Shown piece after piece: positions 10,720 to 23,612 of a stretch of 64,000 nucleotides of DNA. Made by a program: the position numbers and the translations under genes. Source of the DNA: Brassica napus (lineage: Eukaryota > Streptophyta > Magnoliopsida > Brassicales > Brassicaceae). A model generated the notes under the pieces. It worked only from the letters and a program-made list of their open reading frames with translations, made no database searches and was not told where the DNA came from. The stretch's first letter is position 1. Each line of letters starts with the position of its first letter. The DNA lies in assembly GCF_020379485.1 (NCBI RefSeq), contig NC_063446.1, positions 21,106,610 to 21,170,609 on the forward strand, written 5' to 3'.

Positions 10720-12340
10720 AAAAATACAGGTTTACATAATCAGCAAAAAAATATTTCATGTTTCATAAAACTATAGACGAATACTTACAAATACGTCTAC
10801 AATTATTAGCTAACAGTATTGTCAAATCAAATGAATTACACTTTCATAATTATAAAACTTTTTCTTTTCAAAATCACTCAAACCCATTAGGATTAACTAA
10901 CACACACTGTCAAACAAAAAAAAACTAAAAAAAACTTAATGAATAATACACAAATTCACATTTTTATAGATTTTTTTATGCAGACTTAATATCCAGTCTC
11001 TGAAGATCTAGACGTTCGTTTCAGTTTACAGACGTAGACTGTCAAATAGGTCTACTCTTTGGGTTGGTTTTTGCAATTGACCATTTTACGGGTTGCTTTC
11101 TATAGTTGAAAAAAAGCTGTGATTTTGTACATGTAGACTTTCATTTCAGTCTACAATTTAAAAAGGTTAGTTTTTGCAATTGACTAGAATTCATCCAAGA
11201 TTTGACTTTCAGAACCAGACTTCATATGCAGTCTACATGTTTGAATTTTTTTGAAAGATGTTAGTTTTGCAATTGACCAAGTTTGACTTCCAATCAGTAG
11301 ATTGAAATGAACGTCTACGGGTGTGTAGACTTCTTGTGAAGTCTACTCTCAAATCCGACGGGTTGGTTTTGCATTTGACCAAAATAAAAAAAGTAGACTT
11401 TATACGCAATCTACATTTTTTTCTAAGATAAGAAGACTGCATAGTCTACAATTTAATAAATTTTTGATTGCTTTTTAAACTTTTTGGTCAAACACAAAAC
11501 TAACCTATTCAACGAAGTCAAAGTTTTGGTCAAATGCAGAACTGACCTTTTATAGACTTTGTTGGCAGTCTACATTTTGTAGACTTCCGTTGAAGTCTAT
11601 TTTGAAAAGTCAAAAGTTCGGTCAAATGAAAACTAACCTCTTTTAGGTAGACATCTTAGTAAGTCTACTGAAAGTTTTATTTTTGTTGTCAAAGGTAAAG
11701 ACAGAGACTACTGGGGAAATCTGCGTTAGAAAAAAAATTTGTTTAGTCAATTGCAAAACTAACCCGTGCGTTGACAAATAGACTGCATCGTAAGTCTCCA
11801 CGGAGGCGTAGACATACAAAACAGTCTACCGTCGTGACACAGATCTGAAAAAGAATGAAAACCATGTAAATAGTTACTTTTTTCCTGTGTAAAGCTCGTT
11901 TCCAACCTTTTCAACCGTCCAAACTCCAAATATGAGCAAAACGAAACATCTTTGACTATTCACCAATGAAGAAACTCGAAAATATGAAGTTTGTGATTAT
12001 GAAAATGAAAGTTATGAGAGTTTTTTAGATGGAAATGTAGAGGAAATGAGAGGAAATGAAGTTTTTTGGGTTAGAATGAGAAAAAAGTGGTTGAAAATTG
12101 AATTCTTGAGCTTTAGAGCTCAAAAATGGTGGTTGGAAAAATTGATGATGACGGCATTTTTGTAAATAAAAAGAAATGGTTAGTGTGAATTTGGTTTTTT
12201 GTTAATTTCGAAATTAATAAAAAATTAAATAAAAATGGCAATTTTGTGAATAATTCAAAAATATAGGGATAGTATGAAAATTTTATTGATGAATAGTAAT
12301 GACAAAAAAAAAGAGGTTTGTTTTGGGTTTGACTAGAAAT
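10720..12340. repeat. TAGACTTC / GAAGTCTA motif field of the MULE
   Basis: At least a dozen copies of TAGACT or AGTCTA, many in facing pairs a few bases apart (for example near 11320-11345 and 11570-11600), often next to GGTTNGTTTTGCAATTGACC-like phrases. No gene is visible. They look like subterminal transposase-binding repeats. Confidence 0.5.
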
Positions 12341-12420
12341 TGTGGGTTGGTTTTGAAAAACACCCTTTAGGTTACTTGTGCGATTGATTGAAATTTGGGT
12401 AAACTTTTGCATTCAAAATC

Positions 12421-13030
12421 AAGTTTTAAGCCATTTTTTGGTAATTTCCCCATTAAAATACGTCATATATAGAGACTACTTATAATACAACATATAAAGT
12501 TGACGGGAAAATACGTCATATATAGAGACTACTTATAATACAACATCTTACAAGTATCCGACATAAAGGAAATAATTTGTATAAATACATCTAAAATTAT
12601 AATTTATAATAAATTTAAAATCCAATTTAAACATATTATCTGCAAAGAAATATTGTTTTGTTAATTTTTTATTATTATCAGATATTGTGTTATTTTTGAT
12701 TATATTATTCTAGATATATATATATATGTATTTTTTTTTCTTTAGTTAGATCTGCTTCGGAAAAATTTTCTTCAGAGAAACTTCCGCAAGAATCCGTCAA
12801 ACAATATACGATAACTATTACAACGAAGAATGCGTTTGCATTCCACGCGTCCCAAATTTGCGACATAAAGGCGAAACCTAACAAATATCTGTCTTGAAAT
12901 GCGGCAAGACCGTGGTGTATCATCGTCGATAGGGAAGCTCCAACGTCCTCTCTTCTCCATTCCACCAACCTCTCTCTTGTTCTCTCCAAGGAGTCAGGGA
13001 TTGATGCTCCTCTGCCTTCATCAATGAACG
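12421..13030. other. Intergenic; 56-bp tandem duplication and unidentified fragment
   Basis: A 39-base block (AATACGTCATATATAGAGAC and following) occurs at about 12455 and again at about 12511, with a 17-base spacer. At 12705-12989 (minus) there is a short open frame that I do not recognise; it ends abruptly at the Athila LTR at 13031 and may be the remnant of an interrupted gene. Confidence 0.4.
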
Positions 13031-14269
13031 TGATAGACTATAGATTTGACTCATTTTCATCCATAGTTTATAGGTGTTTTTACTAATAATTATTATAATC
13101 TAGAGTCTATTTATTATATTTATAAGATCATGAGTGTTTTGCAGATAAGTGATGATTTTGGAGCATTTTGGAGATATTTGGAGCAAGCAACCGAGATGAC
13201 CATCGAGCTCGACCATCGATCGATATTGGAGAGGAATAATCGATCGATACTCACATATGTGTATCGATCGACAGCGAAGCGCGCAGAAAGCCCGTTTGGT
13301 CGCAGCCCACTTAAAGCCCAAGTCTTCACCATTTTACAAGATTACCCCTGACGAGTTTTACCCTAATTATATAAGCTTTCCCTCCATGTTAGAGGAAAAA
13401 TGTGCTTTTCTAGTTTTATTATTTTCACAGCAAATCTTTTTAGGATTTTGATAGATTAGAGAGAAGATCCAAAGTTATATTTTGTGATTGGAACTCCATT
13501 AATATCTATTTACTATTCTAATGAAGTTTTCATACTTAACTGCCGTTATGAATTGCTTAGCCATGTCTGAGTAGGGTTTAAATATGTTAGGAGAGATTAG
13601 CCCCAACTATAGATTGTTGAGTTGTGGTAATGCATGTGTCTAGATTAGCTACCTAGAACCTGCCCTTGGATTGATTGATAAAAGCGAGAGCTTTATTTTC
13701 ATCCTGAAAACATTCTAATAGAACTATGTTTCTTGCTATGAGCAAGGCGAGAGCTGATCTAGTGAGCTTAGTAAGCGATTATTCAACCCGCGCATAAAGC
13801 ATGACTAGAGTGCGTCGATGTCACACTTGAATAATCGATCGATGGAGAAAAAGGTGTATCGATCGATATCCCTATAGGATTATCGATCGAAACTTTCTAT
13901 TGATAAAAATACGACAGTCGAGATCAATAGATCTAGTTAATAGACAAGTCCAAACATTACGAACGCTGATGGATTTGTTGACTAAGTAGTCGAGCTTTAC
14001 ATTATCATGAATGCAACTCATTAGGCATCTGTAGGATTATAATCCCAAGTTTCCTGAATAAAAACCATAAGTCTAGCTATTTCCATTTTAAGCACCAAAA
14101 CCTAAACCAAGCTATTGAACAAACTCTTGTTCAATATAAAACTGCAATTACATTTAAAAGCTCTAAAATCATCTTGCTTAACAAATCATATTAGATTCCT
14201 AAGTACTTCAACTCGACCTCTTATTTGAGAGAGTATAAATCACTTCTTAGGGTAATTTGAGTGGTATCA
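13031..14269 (+). repeat. Candidate 5' LTR of the Athila-type element
   Basis: Begins TGATAGACTATAG and ends GGTATCA just before the primer site, the same TGAT...TCA pattern as the LTRs at 28752 and 33391. Contains several ATCGATCGAT words. There is no second copy in the window, so the left edge is inferred from pattern only. Confidence 0.6.
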
Positions 14270-14270
14270 A

Positions 14271-14291
14271 ATTTGGTGCCATTGCCGGGGA
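14271..14291 (+). other. Primer-binding site, tRNA-Asp type (diverged)
   Basis: TTTGGTGCCATTGCCGGGGA differs at two bases from the perfect copy at 30604 (TTGGCGCCGTTGCCGGGGA), which is complementary to the tRNA-Asp 3' end. Athila-type elements use this primer. Confidence 0.8.
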
Positions 14292-14361
14292 GCTTTGACC
14301 GCCTATTTATCTAATTTTTGTTAAGTTTCTGACATAAAAAATTTCTTGGATTTTCAGGTAC

Positions 14362-16860
14362 ATGCCCAGCAGTGCCAGAAGCAACAAGGAAACTCAACTG
14401 CTATTCTCACCAGATCTTGCAAGTTTGGAACGTTCGATCCGCAAGGAAGTGCGCTCCTCATCGACCGACAACACCACTTGTGTATCGCTCGATTCTGCTC
14501 AACCACTGTCGACCCAAACACTAGTTCTGTCGACCGATACTCGTCCACCACTGTCGACCGACAACACTCACCTTCCGTCGACCAACATCCTTCATCCGAC
14601 ATCGATCGATACTCCATCCCAGACATCTATCGATACTGAGTTGCGAGACATGGTTGCGCCTTTGATACTTGTACGAGACAACAATGGAAACCTGCATGAC
14701 CAGGAGGGTCATCTGCATAATGCAGCAGGTCAGAGGATAGATGCTCAGAGGGCTGCAATCCCCGAGCCTGATGCTAATGCTACATGTACTACTTTACCTG
14801 TGGATGAGGCTGCGCAACCCAAAACGTTGGCTGACTATAACCGTCCAGATCGATACTACACCAACAGATCAGCCATCCTTCCTCCCACTATTGAGAGGGA
14901 TTTTGAGTTGAAAGTGCGGTACTACACACTTGTGGGACAGCTACCCTACCATGGATTATCCCACGAGCATCCTATGGACCATATGGAGAGGTTCGAGGAT
15001 CTGATTTCTGCTATTAGAGTCGAGGGAGTCTCTGAGGACTACATGTTATGCAAGCTCTTCAGGTATTCACTTGCTGGAGAAGCTCTGCATTGGCTCAAGC
15101 AGTTACAACTAGGATCTCTTAAATCCTGGAGCGACATCAAGAATGCATTCTTATGCAATTCTTTGATGAAGCTCGTGCTGAAGACTTGAGGAGCAAGATT
15201 GCCACATTCACTCAGTAGCCTGCAGAATCATTCAGGGGTTCCTGGATCAGATTCAAGTCCTATCAGAGAGACTGTCCACACCATGGATTCAATGAAGTAC
15301 AACTGCTCAATACTTTTTACAGAGGCATCACGGTGCAGTACCAGATGGCTCTTGATGCTTCCAGCAATGGAAAATTCAACACCAGGAATCCAAAGGAGGC
15401 AGTCAAGGTTATTGAAAACCTAGCATCCAGCAACATCACCAAGAACACTAATTTTGAGAGGAAACGATCTGCCACCATCCTTGGGAATGATCAGATGGAT
15501 GAGGTGAAGGCAAAACTGGATAGTGTTCATAAGCTTCTCATGAAGCAAGTTAGCTTTGTTGAAGATGCAGAAGCTGTAGAGGGTAGAGCAGATGAAGAAG
15601 AGGTGAACTACATTGGTGGAACTGGATTCCAAGGTTCTGGAAACCAGGATGGAAACAGAAACTCCTATGGAAATAGGAGTAACTTCAACCAAAATCCATA
15701 GTACCAGAAACCCTACAACAACAGCTACAACAACAACAAGAATTATGGAAGTTCCTACTACCAGAAGCCACCGCCGCCTACTCAAGAGAGCAAGATTGAA
15801 GAGATGCTCGATAGGGTTCTTGAGGCACAGCAGCGAATGACAATTGACTTCAATGGGAAGATAGATTCTGTCTACACCAACCTGAACACAAAGTTTGAGA
15901 CTTTGAGCACTCATGTAAAGAAGCTGGAGATGCAGGTTGTGCAGACAGAAGAAGATGCTGTTAAGAGGCATGAAGCTTCGACAAGAGGAGTAGGGGATGA
16001 TGTGATGAAACACCACGTGAATGCCATCACTGAGGATGATTTTTGGCAAGTGGTGAAGGAAGAGAAGGTGCAAGAAGGAGATTTCGAGGTAGAAAGTTTG
16101 ATGAGTTTCGGCGGATCGCAATGGTGTCGATCGACGCCAGACCTCGAACATCGATCGACATACACCAGTCCAAATCGATCGACATACACCAGTCCAAATC
16201 GATCGATAGGAACTCCAGAGCATCGATCGACGATGCCTACAGAGTCAACCGCGTCTTGCAATGCCGTGAAGATTCTAACTCACGAGGAGTTCGCGGCAAA
16301 ACACCCACATCCGCCCAGCCCTTTAACGCCCGAATCGATCGACATGCCAACAACAACATCGATCGACACTCAGAAGCCGCCATCGATCGACAACCTCCAG
16401 TGCATATCGATCGATGAGCACCTATTACCTACCGAGTGCAGATGCCGAAGATAGATGTTGCACGACTTAATTCACTCAGGCCCAAACCCAAACCTTCAGA
16501 ATACCCACCAGAGCCCGTCAGGACACCTTCAGATGATGGAGAAGATCCTATGGAAGAGGATATGGTTCCTACTGGAAGAACCCTAAGGAGAAGAAAGGAA
16601 AAAGTGGTGAAACATCTGAAGAGGGGGGCCAATGATAAGGAAAAGGAAATTTTCCGGAAGAGAGTCTTCAGGATTCCTATAGATAACCATTCGAGGATGC
16701 TTATTATACCCACAGATTGTGGATGTTCTTCAGAGAAACCAGAGAGAAAGAAGATGACATCAGGAGAATGTTCTGTGAAGTTAGAGAAAAGATGAGGATG
16801 AGGATTACATTCAAGAAGAAGAGTGATCCTGGGAAATTTGCAATATCATGCACGGTGAAG
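14362..16860 (+). pseudogene. gag: Athila-type gag remnant with frameshifts and stops
   Basis: Reads MPSSARSNKE..., then a Ser/Thr-Ile-Asp-rich stretch, then a gag core (RDFELKVRYYTLVGQLPYHG, FEDLISAIRVEGV, GEALHWLKQL, SWSDIKNAFL) typical of Brassicaceae Athila ORF1. The frame shifts near 15160, meets stops near 15217 and 15700, and shifts again near 16435. An Asn/Gly/Tyr-rich region (15640-15780), a coiled-coil-like segment (about 15800-15960) and a second SID-rich repeat region (16120-16420) follow. The last coding segment, KKKSDPGKFAISCTVK, is the start of the protease region, where the CACTA element lies. Confidence 0.8.
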
Positions 16861-18138
16861 GCACTACACGAAAAATGGGATTTGATAGCAGTGAAAGATA
16901 ACGTTTTATGCATTTCTGCCATGGTTGACATACCCGTTAGTTTTAGATAGCGTTTGTATATTTAGAAACACTATGATAGAACTGTATATTTAAAAATGCT
17001 ATGATAGCGTATTTTTAATAGCGCATTATTAAAAACGTTATCTTTGACTTTTTAAATCTCTAAACCCTTAACAAGTTTTAAACCCTAAACTTTAAACATA
17101 ACTTCAAAATCTAACTATTTTAATATCAAATCTTAAATTTAACCTCAAATATTAAATACAAACTCAAAAACTATTTCTTTTTCAATAATTAATCTTAAAT
17201 CCCAATACCCTAAACGTTTTACCCCCAAACCCTATACTCAAACCTTTATTCTAAACTCATAACTTTAAATCTAAAATCTAAATCCAAAAAAAAATCAAAC
17301 TTAAACTTAATTCTTCAAATAAATTCAAATTTATTTTCGAATTTTAACTTAAAATCTTAACTTTGAACTCTAAACCTTATATACTCAAATCTTATATATC
17401 ATAATAAACCTCAAACCTTCAATTTATACTTTTAGTTATTAAACTAAATCATAAATCACAAATCTAATATTCTCAAAGTTAAACACCAAACTTTGAGCAC
17501 ACATTTTTAAAATTTTAATATGTTTAAATTTTAAACCTTTAAACTAATTTTATTTACTATACTCTTGTATTTTAAACCTTTAAACTAATTTAATTTTACA
17601 TTTAAAGTAAATCATAACTTATAAATAATTTTAAAATTTCAGTCTATTATTTGAAACATTGAACCAAACTATAATTACATTAATTATATATTTTTTGTTC
17701 GAAATTATATATAAATATTTAACTTCATTATTATATTAAATGAAAAGAGTTTCTAATGGATTAATTTTGGCCTTTGATTGATTTCAATCCAATGGCCACA
17801 AATATGTTTGGTTTATCTTTTTCCTTCTTTCTCATTGGTCAATATCTTAAACACAAGGATAGCAATCTTGACCACTGAGTATTTTTGATCCTATGGCTAG
17901 AAATCACACATCTCATATTTCAATCTCTTTCTTCCTTCCTTGTCTCACGTTATCTCTCTCTTTCTTTTTTGTTACATATCTAAATCTGATCTGATCTAAA
18001 TCTTTTTTAATTCTTTGGATCTCTATCTTCCTCAATCACCACCACCACACGACGACCACCACACGACCACCCGTTTGTTTTCCACCACACGACCGTTCGT
18101 TCGCCATCCCAGCATCACCACCACCACACAACCACGGT

Positions 18139-18186
<48 letters not shown>

Positions 18187-18929
18187 GAACTGTATTATTT
18201 TTTTTAGGGATGGAGGAAGCAAGGCAAGGCAGGTATGACGGCTGGAGGAGGAAGATGACGGCTTCAGATTCAGGAAGAGGAAGCTGACGGCGAGTTGGTT
18301 AGGAGGCGACGAGATTAGGTCTAGATGGATGTGACGTTTGCCTCCTCTCTGCAATTTGCCTCTCAAATCCCATGATGAAGAAGAAGAATCATGGCTGATG
18401 AAGGTCATGGAAAAACACGAAGACGAAGGTGGTGGTGCGGCCGGTAGATGAAGAAGACAACGAAGTGGTGGTGTGTTTAGTTAGTAATTAGGTTAAAGCC
18501 TGGTTTAGTTTTTGGTTTATTTAGTTTGTTGGTTTATTATTTAATTAGATTTTTTTTTGTATTTTTGTAAACCAATTTAATTATAGATAAATTTAAGAAA
18601 TAAAGAAAATTTGATTCTATGAATAATTTTAAATTTTAATTAATTTTTATTTTTAAATAATTAAATAAAAATAATTCTAAAATAAATAATTCTAAAATAA
18701 ATAAATTTTAATGTAAATAATAACAAAAAATTCATTCTATTAAAGACTCTTTAATTGCATATAAAAAACCGCTATAATATATGACAATAAGATAGCATCG
18801 CAAAAAACCGCTATCTAAAGTATTTGACCTATTATGACGGGCGATGATACAGCGCTTCATAAACCGCTATCGAATTGATACATAGCGTTTTTCGTCCGAT
18901 AATAAAAGCCATTTTTTCTTGTAGTGAGG
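16859..18929 (+). mobile_element. Non-autonomous CACTA (En/Spm) transposon with 3-bp target duplication
   Basis: The element is 16862-18926: it opens CACTACACGAAAAATGG and closes CCATTTTTTCTTGTAGTG, imperfect inverted ends with the diagnostic CACTA terminus. The 3-base duplication AGG flanks it exactly (16859-16861 and 18927-18929). Short subterminal repeats built on ATAGCG/CGCTAT lie at both ends (16945-17045; 18765-18890). At 2065 bases it has no transposase. The middle (about 17740-18480) is less AT-rich, with a CT microsatellite at about 18145-18181 and a CACCAC-rich and GAGGAAG-rich part that may be captured host sequence. Confidence 0.93.
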
Positions 18930-19591
18930 GTATTGAATTCTACTTAGAGTTGGGTCTGCAGGTGGAGCCTTCGCAGGAATTGTTCACTTTTGTGGATTGT
19001 TCTCAGAAAAACTCTGGAAGAATAGTGAGAGACCTAAAGGTGCAGATTGGTAATGCCCTAGTTCCAGTTGATTTTCATGTCTTGGACATCAAGTTAAACT
19101 GGAACTCTTCTCTACTACTTGGGAGAGCTTTCTTGTCAAAAGTGGGAGTAATGTGCAACTTGCAAACCAACCAGTTGTGTTTAACACTCATCGATCCTAA
19201 TGCCCACTACGACCCTATACCAGTCAAGACGCCACAGACGATCTCCAGAAGAATCAATGATCTAGGAATCATTGCAGCTTGCCACTGTGGAGCCGAGTAC
19301 GAAACTGACTACTCAGGATCGATCGACACTCATCCCGGTCGATCGACAGTGGCCACCAGAAATCGACCGACATACCACATGACGAATCGGTCGATAGTCG
19401 TCCAGATGATTGGGAGAGTGACTACTACAACCTTACTATTGCCGCTTACACCAGACGTAATATGCATACAGACTAGTATGATGAAGACTATGAGGAGGAA
19501 CGAGCCACTGAGTACAGAACCATCCTTGATAAGGAAGATAAACTCTTACATCATTCCTCTTGGAAAAGAAATGCACCATCGACCGACATGA
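18930..19591 (+). pseudogene. Athila-type protease-region fragment
   Basis: In frame from just after the CACTA element: LELGLQVEPSQELFTFVDCS, then SLLLGRAFLSKVGVMCNL, the back half of a retroviral-type aspartic protease domain. The catalytic D-S-G segment expected just before LGLQ is missing. Joining the two flanks of the CACTA element gives CTVK directly followed by GIEFYLELGLQ, so the catalytic part was lost independently of the insertion. The tail carries more SIDTHPGRST-type repeats. No reverse transcriptase follows. Confidence 0.7.
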
Positions 19592-19655
19592 CAAGCTGGT
19601 CATCGATCGACACTCAACCTCAACAACGATGCCGAAATCGAGCTCCGCCACTGTG

Positions 19656-22600
19656 CGGACACAAACTAACTTAAACCTGAACTATATGCAAATATGCATT
19701 ATTATATATGTAAAGCAAATCATATATTATATATGTATATGTATATAATAAATATATGCATGATGTGGAATGTAAAGACGTTATATTTAACCAATTACAA
19801 AATTTTTAAATCAACACATTAATTAAATAGATTTTATGGTTATATATTATTATCTATATTATATTATGTCCGACCTATCATATATTATATGCATGTGAAA
19901 TATTATGCATGATTATGAAATTATCATGTGCTTGCTTAAATAAATTTAGTATACAGTATGTGTTTCATAATAGCATACTCTATTTACGTAAGTTTGTTAA
20001 TCAAGAATACAATAATTTTTACTATTATATGTGGAGTATATATATTGTATTAAACTGTTAATTGGTATAATGAACATCTAAGGTATTTGTGTTGTATATG
20101 AAATTTCTTGTCAATAGATATGCATTCGAAAGTATTTGTATTGTAAATTAAGTGTGGTTTAATAAAGTGAAACTGCATCATGTATACACAATTTTTTTCC
20201 CTAATTAAATCAATATCATAAATTCCACACCAATGTGCCTTTGTTGATAGACATAAAACTTGTCCCATAAAAGATAGTTTGCTAATTTCATCGTCTTTTT
20301 TGGGTTTTAAGCCAATTCACTCTTTAATAAGCATCTAAAATATTTGTATTGTATATTAAATGGTTTAATGAACAACTAAAGTATCCTAAGGTAATAACCC
20401 ATTCAACCAAGTCTACATTATTCGAGCAATAGTACAATATTTAATTTGGTAATGGAAATATTACATATGCATTCTTTAAAAATAATCTCGGGCTATGAAA
20501 TTTTCTAATATATTTAGAAGAATTCTTAGATGTGATGTACATGAAGTTATTATAAATAATTTTTTGTTTCAAACTGTTAACTTTTAATGAAACAAATTTT
20601 TGTTAACTTTTTATTTAAATTAATTGTCGAAAGAGTCAATAATCATATATTAATCAATATTCATATATTAATATGCCATCTCAACTAGCATGATCAAAGT
20701 AAAGTTATTTTCTCATATGTGTTTGGATATAGTTTAGGTTTACACTAGTTTTTAGATGCATTGTAACTTCAATTTTTAATGTATTATGTGAAGTATTTCC
20801 TTTATATCGAACATCAATAATATTTTTCTCTAATTTTGAACTGATCAAATTTTTCTTTATTACATTAGAAGTAGTCTTTTTTAAGAGGTATTTATATTAC
20901 TATTAGGAATTGAATTTATAATGATTGTTAGAATTTATAGAATCTATTGTTAATGAAAGTTTTTGTTATTGAGAGTTGTATTCTTCACTATTTAACACAC
21001 AACAAAAGATTTTGAGAATATTACATATTTACTTTGGATTCTTCGAATCATTATATCAATTTATTTTCACAGAATTTTACAATATACAAAACTCTCTACA
21101 TCTTTTTTACAAACTAAAAAAACTTTTCAATTTTTAAAATCAACAAACTCTAGGTGTTTGAGGTATATAATATTATAATAAAGACATATTATTTCACGGT
21201 GTGCAGTCTTTTATATAAGTCACTAGGTTTTTTCATGCACCACATGCAGTGATAAAGTTTTAAATTTAAATTATATTTAAAAACAAATTTTATTATTATT
21301 TTCTATTTTATTATTATCTTTTTAATATTTTAATATAAATGTTAATTTAATAGAAAATAAAATTAAAATAAAATAAATAATTGTTTTATTTTAAATTATA
21401 TTTAAAAAATAGATATGTATATTTTGAAAATTATAATATTATATAGATTTTTATCTATTTATTTTGGATAAAATATATTATATCAACTTGGATAAAATTA
21501 AAAGAAATTGATAAAAGTTGTATAATTATCAAATAGTATAACTAAACAATATTTCTAATATTTGCAGATATATAAAAGAAGCTAATAGTATTACGCTTAA
21601 TTTCTTTTTTAAATTGTAAAAAAATCGAAAATCCTTTTCAGTAATAAAATTGTATAATTATAAAAAATGGAAATAAATAATATTTCAAATTTTGTAAAGT
21701 ATTATTTTATTTTTAATATTATGTTATTTAATGTCATATTTGAATAGATTTACTTTAATGATGATATATAATTTACAACTATATTCTAAAAAGTTTACCA
21801 AAAGTATAAATAAGCATTAAATATAATTGTCCATGTCACATTTAGTCATAAACCATGTCATTAAATATAATTGTCCATGTCACATTTAATCATAAGCCAT
21901 GTCATCAATTCTTTTATGCCATGTCATATATTTGGTGAAAATGATTGTAAAAATGACATGTGTTAAAATTACTTTGCAAATAATTTCTAAGGAATTATTA
22001 TGTTACTAGATTTTATACTTCGCGAGTCTATATTAATAATTTACTTTAGTTTTATAATAACTTTTAAGCTAACAATTTAATCAATTGATATAATTTTCTT
22101 ATTTGAAACATGATTTGTTGATTTTAATATTTATGTTTATTTATAATTATAACATATTATTAGCTATTTAGTTATTCACTTATTTGTATTTATAAATGCA
22201 ATAATTATGTCTATAAAAATATTCATAGTTTTTGATACTAAATTATGTTTTAAAATATTATGTGATTACTCAATGCATGTAAACTGTTAATACATTATAA
22301 TATTTTATCAGAAATTTATATATGAATAACATAAGTGATTAAACTATCTGCATAATATCTAATTTTGTTTGATATTGAGAAAAACTTTATTATTAATGTG
22401 TGATTATTATACATATATATACATATATGTAATAGTATAATCTTTATATTTAAAATTTAAACGCAACAAATATTTTGATGAACATTAATTAATATTAAAT
22501 AATCTTTGTAAGATAATATAAATTTATAGTAAATATAATGAATTAAACAAATGTTAAGTAACATTTTATATATTTAATTAATAATAAACAGATTCTAAAG

Positions 22601-23612
22601 TATAATATTTATGGGTACTTGATCTAATTATTTAGTTGTATGATTGTATAATGCATTATAATATATCATAATTTATTTTTTTTATGAAAAATATTATTTT
22701 TGTACGATAGATAATATATGTTTTTCGGAGTTTCCATGAGTATTTTTTAGATCCTTTAAAAACTATCATATAATTTGATAAAAAAATATTTCTAATTTCT
22801 AAATGTTGGTGATATGATAACGAATGTTTTAGATAGCGTACTCATTGTAATCTTGAGATTTTTTAAATGTTATAAGTTTGTAAATTTTTATGTTTTTAGT
22901 TTGTTGATGATGAATTCATATTGATTATTTCTTCTATCATTCTTTTTATGTTATCCTTCGTGATAATTTTTGCTGGCCGTCCTTATAAATTTTATTCAAA
23001 ATCTTAACTAACTTGTTTGACATGCTTTTTTAGACTCTTTATTTTTTACCTAACTTGTAAACATGTTGTCAAAAAAAAAAATCTAACTTGTAAACATTGT
23101 TCTCTAAATATTTTCTTCGACATAATCCAACATGGAGCATCTTAAAATTTATATGTTATATGAGGTGAATCTAACTAATGATTATAAGAATTCTATCATT
23201 TAGTTTGCTTTAATAACAATAATTTAAAAAAAATCTTGTAGATCACAACGTGTTCGATTTATTTCACTATAGCTTATTTGTTTAGTTTCTATGAAGATTT
23301 TGACTGTGACTGACTAAAAGAATATTTGTAAAAACATAAAATAATAGTGTTGATTAATATTTAAAATTTTAATGGAAAAATAAATTCGCTAGTTTTTTGT
23401 TGATTAAAAATAATTTGAAACTCATAAATAAATTGTGGCTTGTGACTCTCTCTCTTTGTTCTCTTACTTAACATCTTTCAGAGAGAGCGAATGAAAATTT
23501 CAAATCGTTTTCTTATATTGGAATTATTCTCTACTCTATCCGATTTTTTGGTGTGATACATTTTTCGTCTATTGGATCTTGTCTTCAGCTTTGTATGTCT
23601 ACTTTACGTCGC
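19656..23612. other. AT-rich intergenic DNA with local duplications
   Basis: No gene is seen. A roughly 45-base unit containing ATAATTGTCCATGTCACATT is tandemly duplicated at about 21820-21905. The block 21720-21990 is repeated in diverged form at about 26890-27120. A 'CTCAACTAGCATGATCAAAG' phrase at about 20680 belongs to the dispersed repeat described for 27100-28750. The rest looks like unconstrained AT-rich sequence. Confidence 0.5.

Larger units (their letters stand above)
7543..12420. mobile_element. Mutator-like (MULE) element remnant with imperfect inverted ends
   Basis: About 50 bases at 7541-7590 match, ungapped at roughly 70%, the reverse complement of 12361-12410; both contain AACCTAAAGGG and AAAGT(T/G)TACCC. 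Between them is a MULE transposase N-terminal exon (10360-10710), a leader-like CT-rich stretch, tandem exon-like units (8640-9830) and very many short inverted TAGACTTC/GAAGTCTA motifs. I infer an old MULE, interrupted on its left by the gag-only retrotransposon. The exact ends and target duplication could not be fixed. Confidence 0.5.
13031..19655 (+). mobile_element. Decayed Athila-type Ty3/gypsy retrotransposon, 3'-truncated, interrupted by a CACTA element
   Basis: A candidate 5' LTR (13031-14269, TGATAGAC...ATCA) is followed by a tRNA-Asp-type primer site and a gag reading frame broken by frameshifts and stops, then a protease-region fragment (18930-19591). Reverse transcriptase, integrase and 3' LTR are absent; recognisable sequence stops near 19655. 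A CACTA transposon (16862-18926) splits it. The element is studded with CGATCGA words in both LTR and coding parts. Family assignment rests on the primer site and the gag sequence. Confidence 0.75.

Noticed and set aside
13200..13900. CRISPR-like array from repeated ATCGATCGAT words
   Set aside because: Spacing irregular, eukaryotic retrotransposon context, repeats only 8-10 bases.
22010..22060. Helitron end (CTAG next to a CTTCGCGAGTC-like word)
   Set aside because: No matching 5' TC end or clear hairpin; evidence too weak.
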